Shown here piece by piece: positions 12,488-24,728 of a stretch of DNA of 64,000 nucleotides (position 1 is its first letter; each line of letters opens with the position of its first letter). The DNA is from Lobosporangium transversale (Eukaryota > Mortierellomycota > Mortierellomycetes > Mortierellales > Mortierellaceae), in contig NW_019028988.1 of the NCBI RefSeq assembly GCF_002105155.1, positions 62,001 to 126,000 on the forward strand, given 5' to 3'. Below the pieces are notes generated by a model. The model was not told where the DNA came from. It saw nothing but the letters and a program-made list of their open reading frames with translations, and ran no database searches. The position numbers and the translations under genes are program-made.

Positions 12488-12494
12488 TATAAAA
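12488..12494 (+). promoter_or_regulatory. TATA box of cysteine-rich gene B
   Basis: TATAAAA about 180 bases before the ATG at 12672, within an AT-rich stretch. Confidence 0.5.
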
Positions 12495-12671
12495 CTTGGA
12501 TACTCTCCACTTTGTTTATACCTTTGTCATACCATGTTACTGGTGTTGGAGTAAGGATCACTAAAGTCAAGTGTTCTTCCTCATCTCCATCCTCCTCATT
12601 TTCATCTCCATCCTCATCTCCAAAACCTCATCTGTCATCACGTTTCTCCAAGACCTATTAAAAGAACAGTT

Positions 12672-13205
12672 ATGAAATTCTCAGTTGCTCTGATCATTGC
12701 ATTCGCGTTCACTGTATCCTCAGTTTCGGCACAGAATGACGGCAACAATACAGATGGAGCTATATGCACGACTTGTCTCCAGGATTCACTTCGTGCTCTT
12801 CCACTCTGTAAGGATCTCAATATCACCATGGGAAGCTTTAATCCAGGAGAATCTGTTGCTTATGCTGCATGCATGTGTTCTTCCTTGGATGGAGCATGGG
12901 TTGATCTCTGCAAGGATCCTTCAAAATGCGGTCCTGACGTCGAATCTTTCAAGGGGACATACGCCGCCACGATGGAGCAAGCTGGATTAAGATGCAATGG
13001 AACGACGCCAACTTTTATTCCTCAACCCACAGACCCTGTAGAGCCTAGCTCTGCACTTCCAACTGCCTCCGGTAGTGGGCCTTCAATGGCTTCCCCTAGT
13101 GATAAGCCATCGTCCAGCATCGTTGGCGCAATGCCTTCGACATTTTTCATGCAGCTTATGGGTGCTGTGTCAGTTGCTGTTGCTATTGGAGCCAGCTTTA
13201 TCTAG
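12672..13205 (+). CDS. GPI-type cysteine-rich surface protein, paralogue B
   Basis: Single exon, 177 residues. The signal peptide ends near residue 20 (SSVSAQ). The eight-cysteine frame is C-x2-C-x10-C-x20-C-x-C-x10-C-x5-C-x21-C, and the Trp block CSSLDGAWVDLC matches paralogue A. After the cysteine module comes a Ser/Pro/Thr-rich stalk (about residues 118-155). The hydrophobic end FFMQLMGAVSVAVAIGA looks like a GPI-attachment signal, so the mature protein is probably tethered to the membrane or wall. Two or more N-x-T/S sites are present. It is the clearest tandem duplicate of A, 870 bases away on the same strand, and A probably arose by loss of this tail or B by gaining it. Confidence 0.85.
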   Translation: MKFSVALIIAFAFTVSSVSAQNDGNNTDGAICTTCLQDSLRALPLCKDLNITMGSFNPGESVAYAACMCSSLDGAWVDLCKDPSKCGPDVESFKGTYAATMEQAGLRCNGTTPTFIPQPTDPVEPSSALPTASGSGPSMASPSDKPSSSIVGAMPSTFFMQLMGAVSVAVAIGASFI

Positions 13206-14609
13206 AGAAGGGAAATTATAGTAATAGTTTATTAAAATTACATCGGCTCTGGTCCTTTTTTACAATGATGGAGAGGAAAACATGTACATCTCAATTATAA
13301 TGCATACTTCTTGGACGCGATTCATTTCCAGGGTTCAGTCTTCGTTACATTGTTGTATACATGTGCATGTCTATTTATCTACTAGAGAAAGTCGACAAAT
13401 GTTATCTGAATAGAGAGTACTTTATCCACTTTAAATCCTTGAAAAGATATTTGTCAACGACTTTCTAGCGAGGACTCTACTACGGCAATTAATATAGGCT
13501 TGATTGGCTTGTCATTCTAACTGCCTTGTTCTTCCTACATCGTTTGCAAGTGTATGTCAAATATAAACTTTTACCTTTCAAATTAGGAATATACAGTATA
13601 GAAAAGTGCACTTGGTTGCTATAGCTGCTGGCGCAGTTGCTATACAAATGCAGCCACTGGCTGACAACTTATTATTTTAGGGTGGCTCAATCAAATATCG
13701 CTAGTAGCAGACGTGTACAACAGTGTCAAAGGGAAAGTGACTAGTCTAGCCTAGCCTGTCCATGAATCGTTAGGTGTGAGGGCATTTGAAGTTTTTGTCC
13801 TACAGCCAATTAATGTAGTTACGCTTTGCTTGGAATTTGAGACTTTGCATGGACACAACAGAGAGAAGGTGGCTGAGGACAAAGTAGTGTGCACACGCGC
13901 TTTTTATAAAGATGTATTAATCCGAAAGTCGTTACTTCAGAAGAACTTGGAGTGGATTGCTTGTTTGGAAAGGGAGGACACCTTTCCACAAGTAAGAACG
14001 CTTGAGTCCAAGATTCATTCTAGAATCAGCATGTGTATCAATGTGTACAGTATTTGAAGGCAGAGGCAGGATAGCTGTCTATTTTTATCGACATACAAAA
14101 AAACGAAGAGGAACGTGCAAAGTAAATGAAATTGTCCACAGACAGAGAGAGAATTTTTATTTGTTTCTCTTTATTCCAATTAAGCTCATGCTTCTGAGCA
14201 TTTAGCCCTCACTACACTGCCTCACTTTTCTCCCATTGTTTGTATGTCGACGGTTGGTGAAGGCTCTTTATTCGTCTACCTGTGCTCTCTTTCTTTTATT
14301 TTATGCTCTTCTTAAGACGCCGGGACTAAATTACTCTTAGCAGATCGCTCTCGATTGAACAGTAGAAAGCCGACCATGGTGCATATTTGCTTGTTGTTTT
14401 TCGTATTTAGAGTTGTTGGTGGCAAAAAAACAATGGCGTTGTTTATCTTTTGAAGAGTTCCTTCAACTATAAAAAAGAGACAAACGTCTTGCTTCTCCCA
14501 CCATCTTCAATCATCTCACGTCAACTCCACCGCTTCCTCACAGACGCCTTTCGTAAATTATACGTTCACATACACATACACACCCATACATATATAATAA
14601 CATCACACA
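13206..14609. other. intergenic region between paralogues B and C
   Basis: No convincing gene. A 93-codon open frame at 13776-14057 lacks recognisable features. A TATA box at 14468 and a CA-rich leader (ACACATACACACCCATAC) serve paralogue C. Confidence 0.65.
14468..14474 (+). promoter_or_regulatory. TATA box of cysteine-rich gene C
   Basis: TATAAAA 136-142 bases upstream of the ATG at 14610, the same spacing as in paralogue A. Confidence 0.6.
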
Positions 14610-15026
14610 ATGCGCTTCCAAAACGTCGTTGCCTCTATCCTGATCGTGGCTCTTGCCTCGTCTTCGTCCATGGTCGCTGCTCAGGCTGAAATGTCCGAAG
14701 CCTGCGGAAACTGTTTGACCAAGAGTGCCCAGAGCGTCAAGGCTTGCAACGGTTTTGATCCCAACATGGATCCCGCCAAAGCGGCTGCAGATAAGACATG
14801 CTACTGCACTATGGCCTCAAACACCGCATGGGTCGAGAAGTGTAACAGTGATTGTGGTGCAGATTTCACCAGTTTGGTCATCCAGGGTTTCAAGTACGGC
14901 AAGGATACTTACTGCAAGGGTGTCGATGTTAGCGCAAATGGTAATGCTGGATGTGCCCTCAGCGTCTCCAAGTCTGCCGGTGTTGCCATGGCTTTGGCTG
15001 GTGTCTTTGTCCAGGCTATTTTGTAA
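14610..15026 (+). CDS. GPI-type cysteine-rich surface protein, paralogue C
   Basis: Single exon, 138 residues. The signal peptide ends near residue 25 (SMVAAQ). The cysteine module is C-x2-C-x10-C-x17-C-x-C-x11-C-x3-C-x19-C, with the Trp block TAWVEKC. A ninth cysteine (NAGC) lies beyond the module. The C terminus AGVAMALAGVFVQAIL is a short hydrophobic tail preceded by small residues, suggesting a GPI anchor. It shares the x11/x19 spacing and the C-x-GVD motif after the last framework cysteine with paralogue D, and a variant (NVD) with E. These three therefore form a subgroup distinct from A and B. Function unknown. Confidence 0.85.
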   Translation: MRFQNVVASILIVALASSSSMVAAQAEMSEACGNCLTKSAQSVKACNGFDPNMDPAKAAADKTCYCTMASNTAWVEKCNSDCGADFTSLVIQGFKYGKDTYCKGVDVSANGNAGCALSVSKSAGVAMALAGVFVQAIL

Positions 15027-15131
15027 AATACATTCTAATTAATAATAAGAAATGTTCTTCGTACACCATGCCTGAACGAACCATGCTTTGGGTGCTGACT
15101 GATGGATGTGCCGAGCGATGTTATCTGACTA

Positions 15132-15153
15132 ATATCTCTTGATAAAGAGATAT
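15132..15153. repeat. hairpin, 9-bp stem and 4-base loop
   Basis: ATATCTCTT, loop GATA, AAGAGATAT: a perfect stem directly beside arm 2 of the dispersed repeat. The other repeat copy has a weaker but similar fold at the same place. Confidence 0.6.
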
Positions 15154-15157
15154 AGCT

Positions 15158-15237
15158 GCGCCGCATAAAAGGATATTGTTCCTGTGTAGTTCGCACATGT
15201 CTGCACCACCACTACCTCTACAACTATACCGAAGCCA
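15158..15237 (-). repeat. dispersed inverted repeat, arm 2
   Basis: Reverse complement of 9479-9555 at about 90 percent identity by eye with one small gap. The 5.6 kb between the arms includes paralogues A, B and C. Confidence 0.8.
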
Positions 15238-15410
15238 TGTATTAAATGTTTTAGCTGTCATTTGGGTAGTACAGGAGCATTTGTCTTTATTTCAGCAGAT
15301 GCCACATGAGGCTAATGACAAGTACATACAAAGAGATGGAAACGAAGAGATCGATGAGTATATAAGGAAGTCCATATATGGGGGAGAGAGCACTCTGATC
15401 AAGACGATCG

Positions 15411-15441
<31 letters not shown>

Positions 15442-15954
15442 ACAAGAAAAAGCGGCGCATTCTTTTTCACAACACAACAGGGCCGGAAATGTCTTTTTTT
15501 TTTTTTTTTTTTTTTGGCAGAACCAAGTTGATAGTAGGAAATAATTGCCTTATCACTAGTTCTTTTCTTATCTTTTTTTTTTTTTTTTTTTTTTGTCTGT
15601 TTTGATGGGCTGAAAGAGTTATCCGTAATGTATGGGTGATGCGCCTTTAGGAAAGACATCCTTAAAGACATTAGAAATGGTAAAGAAAAAAATTGGACAG
15701 AGGAGCCCAGGATGATTTGCACCGCCCAACCATGCCTAAGTCCTTTCTAACTCTAAATACAATCAAAACTAAGAAATGAACCATGGAATGCAGGCCACAT
15801 AAATGTTCGCCGTCCTCCACTCCCCTTCCTTTTCAGATCTTTTACTTCAATCTTCAACCTTTTTTCCCCTTCTTTTAATCATTTTGTAGTAGATCCTGTC
15901 AACCAAGTACGTCGCATTTTTTTTTTTTTTTTTAGATATCATTTGAAATCGTTC

Positions 15955-16401
15955 ATGCGTTATCAGTCCTTTTTCACGTCAATACTTGTCCTTGTCGCTG
16001 CTGTCGTCAATGCCCAAATGAACCCTGCTATCCCCTCACAAGCCTGTAACGACTGCATCAATTCCAATATTCGTTCACTCTCCCCTTGTTCCACGATTGA
16101 ATACAGTGGCAACTATGCAGTTCCAAGTACACTGGATGCGGAAAGCAAAAAATGTGCCTGTGTTCAGGCATCGACAACCTCATGGATCACCTCTTGTCAA
16201 GGCGAGAGTAAATGTTCTAGTTCCTTTGTCCAAACCATTTTGCAGTCTTATGAGGTGGTGAAACCAAAGATCTGTGAAGGCGTTGATATCAATTCGTTAA
16301 ACAATCCCAGTAATACGGCACATTTATCTACTACTCCTTTTAATATAGCTAGAGCCACTGCCCTTGGGGTCACTGTGGTGGCCATTGGCCAAGTGCTGTA
16401 A
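15955..16401 (+). CDS. GPI-type cysteine-rich surface protein, paralogue D
   Basis: Single exon, 148 residues from the ATG at 15955. The signal peptide is MRYQSFFTSILVLVAAVVNA. The module is C-x2-C-x10-C-x21-C-x-C-x11-C-x5-C-x19-C, with the Trp block TTSWITSC and EGVDI after the last cysteine. The end ARATALGVTVVAIGQVL is hydrophobic and suits GPI attachment. A T-run followed by AG lies 20 bases upstream and could be a 5'-UTR intron acceptor, but no coding upstream exon is needed. No clear TATA box is visible, unlike A, B, C and E. Confidence 0.83.
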   Translation: MRYQSFFTSILVLVAAVVNAQMNPAIPSQACNDCINSNIRSLSPCSTIEYSGNYAVPSTLDAESKKCACVQASTTSWITSCQGESKCSSSFVQTILQSYEVVKPKICEGVDINSLNNPSNTAHLSTTPFNIARATALGVTVVAIGQVL

Positions 16402-16566
16402 AGTATAAATAGTAATAACAATAATAATATACCCCATTCAAGGCAGAAATGATGTTTCTATTCTTATTGCTATTTCAGCTTTTTTTTTCTTTTCTTTTCT
16501 TTTTTTTTTTTCTTGATTCTTCTAGTTCTATATCACTATGTAATAAATCATTCACATTCACATTCA

Positions 16567-16669
<103 letters not shown>

Positions 16670-17357
16670 TTTTCTTTCAAAAATACAACTTATTTTAATC
16701 GAAGAAAAAAAGGGTACTGTATCTTGAGGCTTGAGGCTTGGTTTCATACGAATTGTAGGGAAAATATATTTGATTGAACATGTTACATGTAAATAGCGCT
16801 AGGGTGTCAAGTTCTCAAGGAGTGTTAGTATGGTCTGACATGTTCTGTGGAGACCAGAAGGACAATTACAGCAATAGGTACAGTAGCGACAATAGCAACA
16901 GCGGTGCCAACGCCCGAATTTTACAAATGAAAACAAGCCAAACAATGCATTCACCTTAAACCCCCTATCCGCTTCCAGAGTTGCTATACTTCTTCTTGGT
17001 ATTATGGCGACTCGGATGATGGTTTAAGAGAGTAATTCATTTTTTATCTCCATGTCCGTGGATGTCAGATAGTTACTTTCTTCAATTCAATAAAAGTGTT
17101 CTCGGTTGAACTATACGCATATGGTTTAGGTCAAATGTATAAAGGAACAGTCAGCAATATGGGCTCTCTACTTTCTGCTTTGACGCGCAACGATGTCATT
17201 TTTTTTTTCTGGATCTGAACAAACACTTAGGAACTGTTTGTGCAACGTATATTATCTATGATGCTGTTAAACCGGCCGATCGGAAGCCATGCCCCTTTCA
17301 TGTGTTTATGGAAGAAAGTGAAATCATAATGATGGCCTTTAGGATTGGCGTTGAAGG

Positions 17358-17364
17358 TATAAAA
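17358..17364 (+). promoter_or_regulatory. TATA box of cysteine-rich gene E
   Basis: TATAAAA 77-83 bases upstream of the ATG at 17441. Confidence 0.55.
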
Positions 17365-17440
17365 AGATGCCTTGAGCAAGGTCTAAACCAAGCCTTTAAT
17401 TTTCTTGTTTAACATATTTTATCCTTTTCTAAACTTCAGC

Positions 17441-17899
17441 ATGCATCTCCGATCCCTGTTCATTTCAGCAACTGTAGCAGGCATTACAGCTGCACAGTCA
17501 GCACCATCCGCACTACCACCGTCGCCTATGTCCCCAGCGCCTACAAGTACCCCAGCGCCAGGCGCCCACAATAAGGAATGTGCAGAATGTCTTCGGAAGA
17601 ATATCCAGTCAATCTCCAACTGCGCGAGCTATAGTGAGGTACCTGGATCCAATGCGACAGATTCAGGGGCTAAGAGATGTTTTTGTGCATTAGCATCATC
17701 CTTTCATTGGCTGACATCATGCCAGAACGACCAGAGTGGATGCCCAGCAGCGTATGTAGAGCTTAGTATGGATGCGTATAATAAGACCAAGGGAGCGATG
17801 TGCGCGAATGTTGACATGGAGGGTGCAGGAAGAACAGTCATTACTTCAAGTTTTGCGGTGGTATTAGTTTTTGTTACAACCTTAATTGTAATTATGTAA
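17441..17899 (+). CDS. GPI-type cysteine-rich surface protein, paralogue E
   Basis: Single exon, 152 residues from the ATG at 17441. An in-frame extension upstream has no ATG. The signal peptide ends near residue 19 (GITAAQS) and is followed by a Pro/Ser/Ala-rich spacer (about residues 20-45) not seen in the other paralogues. The module is C-x2-C-x10-C-x18-C-x-C-x11-C-x6-C-x19-C with Trp block SFHWLTSC. The hydrophobic end VVLVFVTTLIVIM suggests a GPI anchor. A polyadenylation-type AATAAA lies at 17935-17940. It is the last member of the tandem block; the next gene is the unrelated AMMECR1. Confidence 0.84.
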   Translation: MHLRSLFISATVAGITAAQSAPSALPPSPMSPAPTSTPAPGAHNKECAECLRKNIQSISNCASYSEVPGSNATDSGAKRCFCALASSFHWLTSCQNDQSGCPAAYVELSMDAYNKTKGAMCANVDMEGAGRTVITSSFAVVLVFVTTLIVIM

Positions 17900-18132
17900 T
17901 TTTGTAATTAAAGCATTCAATTATCGAGCTATTCAATAAAAGAAAAAGCAGTCCTATCCTTTTCTTTTTTCCGCCCATTTGGGCTTTGCCACTGTTCTTT
18001 CTTTCTTTTTTTTTTTTTTTTTTTTTCTTTGTCTCTTCCCTTCTCTTCCCTACTCCTTCTTTCATACCTGGATAACTTACATACCAACATCACTCCCGAA
18101 ACATACTCAGCCTTATCTGAACCAACTCTGTC

Positions 18133-19563
<1,431 letters not shown>

Positions 19564-19942
19564 TCAAACAGGATGATGATTCAGGATGTTTCTCCTCCCA
19601 TCATTCTTTCTTTTCATTCTTTTTTTTTTTTTTCTTATATTTCCTTTTTAATAGACTCAAACATCCCGTCCCTGTCTTACATTCATTTTTAGTCTGAATG
19701 AATGAATAACCAGAAAAGATAATTGTGGATGTTTATACTCCCAATAATTGAGGATACGCTGCATGAGCATGCTTCTAATTGAAGAGGCAAGGCCACAAAG
19801 ATCTAGAAGCCGTTGTATCCTTTTAAATAAAACTATGATTTAGCATTTAGGACGCGTCGCACAGTCACAACTTTGTTTTTTAAAAAAAAGGAAAGCTTTA
19901 ACATTCTTTACTTCCTCCTTACATTTCAACGAATTGTCTACA
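19564..19942. other. intergenic spacer AMMECR1-ANAPC15
   Basis: 379 bases between co-directional genes. It contains a T-run near 19619-19632 and a palindromic TGAATGAATGAAT stretch. No separate gene. Confidence 0.7.
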
Positions 19943-20108
19943 ATGTCGTCCCGTTACCCACCTCAAAGTAGAATGCCAACTTTGGTGCCACAGAGAACAG
20001 AGAGGTTATGGTACCCTCGACAGAATGGAGTTGAGCACATGCAAGATGAATTACAACAAGAAGAACTGGCCTATCAACGTTTGGTTAGGGCACATTTACA
20101 AAATTAAA

Positions 20109-20146
<38 letters not shown>

Positions 20147-21013
20147 TGAGGTGTAAAAGAACTAGGATCATTTTTACTTTTTCTTTTTTCTTTCTTATTT
20201 GTTAGCAAAAAAGTATACAGAAATCAGGAACGCATTTCATACCTCCAGGCTTATCAAAACCATTTGTGGTAATGGAATGGGTTTTTATTGAATTGTGTTG
20301 TATTGTTTTATTTTTTAACTTTTGTACAAGACATCATCCTGATCATTTCTCTTTCTCTCTTTCTCTCTTTCTCTTCATCTCTCTCTCTCTCTAATTTGAT
20401 CTATTAGGACCTTGAGGAAGAGCAGGAGGAAGATGAGGAGGAGGAGGAAGAAGAAGAGGAAGAAGAAGAGGAAGAAGGGATAGAGTATGAGGAAGCACTT
20501 GATGGATATGACAATGGCGATGGCTACGGTGATGGCTATGGTGATAGTGATAGTGCATTGATACAAGATTTGGATCAGACTCTAGACAATGAGGATTTCC
20601 AGGACTTGGATCTGGACCTAGACCTTGATAACCTGGATATGGATATGGATATGGACTTGGGGCTTAATCATGAGCATCTTCAAGTGGATTATCTTAGAGA
20701 ACCTATATCGCCGTCTATGATATCGACAAGAGTAACAAGAGCAACAGAAGCAATGGCAACAGGATCAGCATTACCGTCAGTATCAGCAACAGTGCAGTCC
20801 CCAAATTCCCCATTTCCTTTAACATCCTTTGCGGACGAGTTGGATCAAGATATCTTGGACATTTTAGACGACCAAAGTGAAGCCGAACAAGAGGATTCTG
20901 ATCAAGCAGCCATGATGTTGATGATGGATCGTGATCTGGATGCTGAGGTAGAGGAAGCGGACCTTTATGCAACTGATAGTGATCTTGAACATCAGAAAGA
21001 TTCATCATTATAA
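19943..21013 (+). CDS. ANAPC15: anaphase-promoting complex subunit 15-like protein (APC15/Mnd2)
   Basis: Three exons, 19943-20083, 20206-20268 and 20408-21013, all phase 0, encode 269 residues. The N terminus matches the APC15 signature in order: LVPQRTERLWYPR, a Gln/Glu-rich helix (ELQQEELAYQRL), then SIQKSGTHFIPPG. After these comes a run of acidic residues (about 69-92). APC15/Mnd2 sits on the APC/C ubiquitin ligase and governs Cdc20 turnover in the mitotic checkpoint; the acidic tail is a family trait. Human APC15 is about 121 residues, so this protein is roughly twice as long, with an extra Asp/Leu-rich and Met-rich tail. Exon 2 is only 21 codons, so automated annotation may miss it. The short conserved region limits certainty. 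Confidence 0.85.
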
Positions 21014-21205
21014 ATACACCATAATATATATATATATATTTTTTAAAAAAAAAGTAAAATAATAAAACATGCCTTCTCTGCGACCTCTTTCTCCCTTTCT
21101 TTCTTTTTTTTTTATTTTATTTTTTTTATTGTAACATCTTTATTTTTGTGTTTCTTTGTAAGGTTGCTAATAGACAAAGGCGAAGGGGGTTTTTTTAATG
21201 TTGTT

Positions 21206-22453
21206 CTATCCTCTAATGGTGATTGGCTTCTCGGGTAACAAACGATTGCTCCTGCTAGTCTTGTCAACATGATCCAAACCAATAAAGTCTCCAGATACAA
21301 TTTCCGCTTCGCTCAATATGTCATCTAAATGCAGCAATAGCGAACATAAAAATAAAAGTTGAGTATTAAGCTTATATAAATACATGCATTTTTTTTTTCT
21401 TTTTTTACAAGGCATACGATGCTCATGAAGTTGTTAAAGCTTACCGTCGTTCAATACATTAAGCTTGCCACCCTGATATAAAACAAACTTGATCTTGGCA
21501 AAGTCCTTCTCATTCATGCCCAATCGTGCCCGCATACGCACTTTCATCTCTGCAAAAGGTTCGTTCTGGAAGGAAGGAAAAAAAAAAAAAAGTTAATAAG
21601 CAAAGAAAAATGAGAGATAAACTGCACAGATATGAGAAAAGCGAAAAAAGTGTTTTACCTCCTTGATAACCATCCGGAATGGGATGCCGTGTGTTCGTGT
21701 AATATCATTGTGGAAGTGGGTACATGGAATGATAACATCTTCTTCCTTGCGGTCAAGCTCCGATACTGGAACTTCCTCCACATAAATTGACAATGAATCG
21801 TGGACGCTGCTAATTGGGTCCATAACCCCATATTCTTTGATCAAATTGCCATTAAACACTGCAAACATACGAAGCTTCTTGCTTCCTTCTGGCGCCAGTT
21901 TGATCTTAGGTAACAATGCATCCACAACCGCACTCATGGTACTGGTCTTTAGCAATAATAGCTCATGGGTCGACTGGTCGCTCAGGGCGGGGCCAAGCCA
22001 TGTGACCTTAATCAACCGTTTGCTCTCCAGTTCTACAATGCTGATGCTCAATTTCTCATAATAAATCACACTCAATCTTCCTACTCCAGCACCATTCATT
22101 CCAGCAAGCGCCTGTGGATTATGCAATTGTTGATGGTGATGATGTTGGATATATCCGGGAGCCAACATTTCCTGTAGCTGCATATTCGGTATACGCTTGA
22201 TAATTGCCTTTGGAAGGCCACTGGGTGCGCCTGCAGATGTAAATTGAATATGTAATGGATCTGTTCCTAATTTTTCCGCAAGTTTGGACGCTACTTGATC
22301 ATATGTGCTCTTCTTGCTAAGCTCAATAGAGTATGTCTTCAATGAGGGATCTTCAGTATTCTTTGGCTTGAAATCCACCACAATTCGGTTGCAAAGATAT
22401 TCATAGTAACTCGGAATAAGCGGCTTTGCATTCGAAGCTGTGAGCTCGGATAT

Positions 22454-22491
<38 letters not shown>

Positions 22492-22540
22492 AAAGAAAGG
22501 AAGGACGAATGAGCCAATTTCTGTAATTCCAAAATAAAAC

Positions 22541-22571
<31 letters not shown>

Positions 22572-24693
22572 CCAGCAAAATTTAACATACTGCCTTGGTG
22601 TCAATTCTTCTTGGAAAACAATAATATCACCTCCCTGAATCTCGCTGTGTTGAAATGATGACTTCATCTTCATTGGCTCAATCATAGTGGGTTTGATTTC
22701 CTAGATATGGAAAGGACGTTAGAGGTTATGTGAGCAAAAAGATTTTCATCATAACAAAAAGTCGTTAAAACTATGAGCAAAGAAGCTGCTATATAGCAGT
22801 TTTTTTTTTTTTTTTTTTTTTTTTGTTTTGCTTTGTTTGTTTTTACCTCAAAGAGTAGCAATTTTGTACCAGGCGCAAAGCCCTTTTTTTCATTGAGAAT
22901 ACCCACAATGTCGCCAACCCTGTTGGCCTTTTGAACATAAATTCTTCCTACTCCCTCCAGTTTGGAGGTGTATGGATCGTAAAACTTTGTAAAGATCATG
23001 ATAGTACCACTGGCACCCTCGTTTGGGGTGGGAAGCGTCTTCGCACCTCCGGGACTATCCGCAAATTCGACATAGCATTTCAGATCCGCCTGAGTACGCG
23101 TTCCATATCTTTCCTTGATTACATCCATTGCTTAGAGCATGAAAAATAAGTTGTTTTTTTGTCAGTGTTTAAGGCACGTCACAAAAAACAAAAAAAAAAA
23201 AAAAATAAAATAAAAAAAAAAATGGAGTTTGCAGTTTCGACTTACTCAAGTTCAAATCCGTATCTGGGATAGGGGTGTCCGTGCGAACAGTATCATTCTG
23301 ACGCTTTACTAGAGTCCAAATTCGAATCTGGTCCTCCGTCAATCCATAGGTATTAGCGACAACTTCCTTGAACTTGGCAAACGTGTCCTGCTTCCTGACT
23401 TTGATCAGCTTACCAGCTGTAGGATTTAATGGGTTAAAGAGATCAAATCCATCATGTTGCTTCACATCTGCTTCCGAGATCACTCGGGCATTGTAAAACA
23501 ACATCGATTCTTCTCGGTCTTTACGTCTGTTTTCCAATGCAATTCGTTCATCATCCAGCCGGCGCTGCAGATGTTCAGGAATATCAGCAGCAGTCAATGG
23601 TTTTAATATTTCATCCATGGCATTGTCCTGAATATAGACCAACATGTAAGCGTTCGTGAAACGTTTGTGTCTATTCATCTGCCGCATTGCCAGTGTCATG
23701 CTCGCCAGATTCTCTAAAGGCTCTCCTCCTCCATAGTTCTCGTCCAACACTTCTTTCATAGTCGCTATCGTCACACGGTCGTCATCAAAGCGATACCACT
23801 TGCCGTCGCGCTCGGGTTTGAGAAGCGCAAAGTAATGGCCTCCATGCAAATCTCCAGAGTGAACCAGTACACTATATGCATTAAGGACAACAATAGCAAT
23901 GAAAAAAAAAAAAAAATCAATATTTGACGAGGAAAAAAAATAGTGAATCATAAGCTTTTTTTTTTTACTCTTGTTGTTGTTAGTCATACCCATGTAATGT
24001 GTATTTGAATCCATCGGGTCCAGCCTTTTGCTTTTCCTCACTGTCCTCGACAAAAGGAGCTAGATCGATATTAAGCGGGAACTCGTGTCGGTCATTGATC
24101 TTAACCATCGCATCCCGTTCAATATCGTACTCGAAGCGTTTCAATTGAAGATGAAGGACTGGCGGCAAGGTCTCAAAGATCACTCCCTTCTTTGCATCCT
24201 GAAGCCCATGACCTTCTGCCATGTACTTGTTGTCACCATCAAGAGTCTCAACGTCAATATAATTGGCAAACGAATCATACAGCGTTTTGCACCCCTTAAC
24301 ATTGAGCTGAATATCTATGATATAGTAGAGCAGGATATACAGGATATTTCAATATAGCGAATAAGTAAGCAGGTTCGCTCCAACAAATGTCTGATAAAAA
24401 AAATAAAATAAAATAAAATAAAATAAAATAAAATAAAAAAAAGAAAGTGAAATTCCGTCATTCTTCTATACCATAAAAGTTCTCAACTCTAGACGATTCG
24501 TATTCGACATTGATACATTTGATGTAGCTCTTCATCCTGCCAACGAATAATTTCTGAATAGCGCCTTCAGCCGCTGTGCCCTAAAAAAGGAAAAAAAAAG
24601 ATTTTCATTAGTCATCGTTCATCGTAGGCGGTCATCCATTGAATCATATACAATGATAATGCGTCATACAGAGCATTGGCAAATTGTATCTGT

Positions 24694-24728
<35 letters not shown>

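Larger units (their letters stand above)
11805..12671. other. intergenic region between paralogues A and B
   Basis: No gene seen. Contains repeat copy 12054-12126, and near the right end a TATA box (12488-12494) and a CATC/TCCTC-rich leader for paralogue B. Confidence 0.65.
15027..15954. other. intergenic region between paralogues C and D
   Basis: No gene seen. Contains arm 2 of the dispersed inverted repeat (15158-15237) with a perfect hairpin beside it (15132-15153). Three long homopolymers follow (A-run near 15413-15437, T-runs near 15494-15515 and 15572-15594), plus another T-run just before paralogue D. Confidence 0.7.

Noticed and set aside
13776-14057. 93-codon plus-strand frame
   Set aside because: No ATG context, motif, signal peptide or splice neighbour; composition matches intergenic DNA.
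15132-15153. Perfect hairpin as a bacterial-type terminator
   Set aside because: The genome is fungal and the hairpin is part of a repeated element, so terminator function is not supported.
15901-15935. 5'-UTR intron before paralogue D (GTACGT ... TTTTAG)
   Set aside because: It would be only about 26 bases long, below the workable size for an intron.
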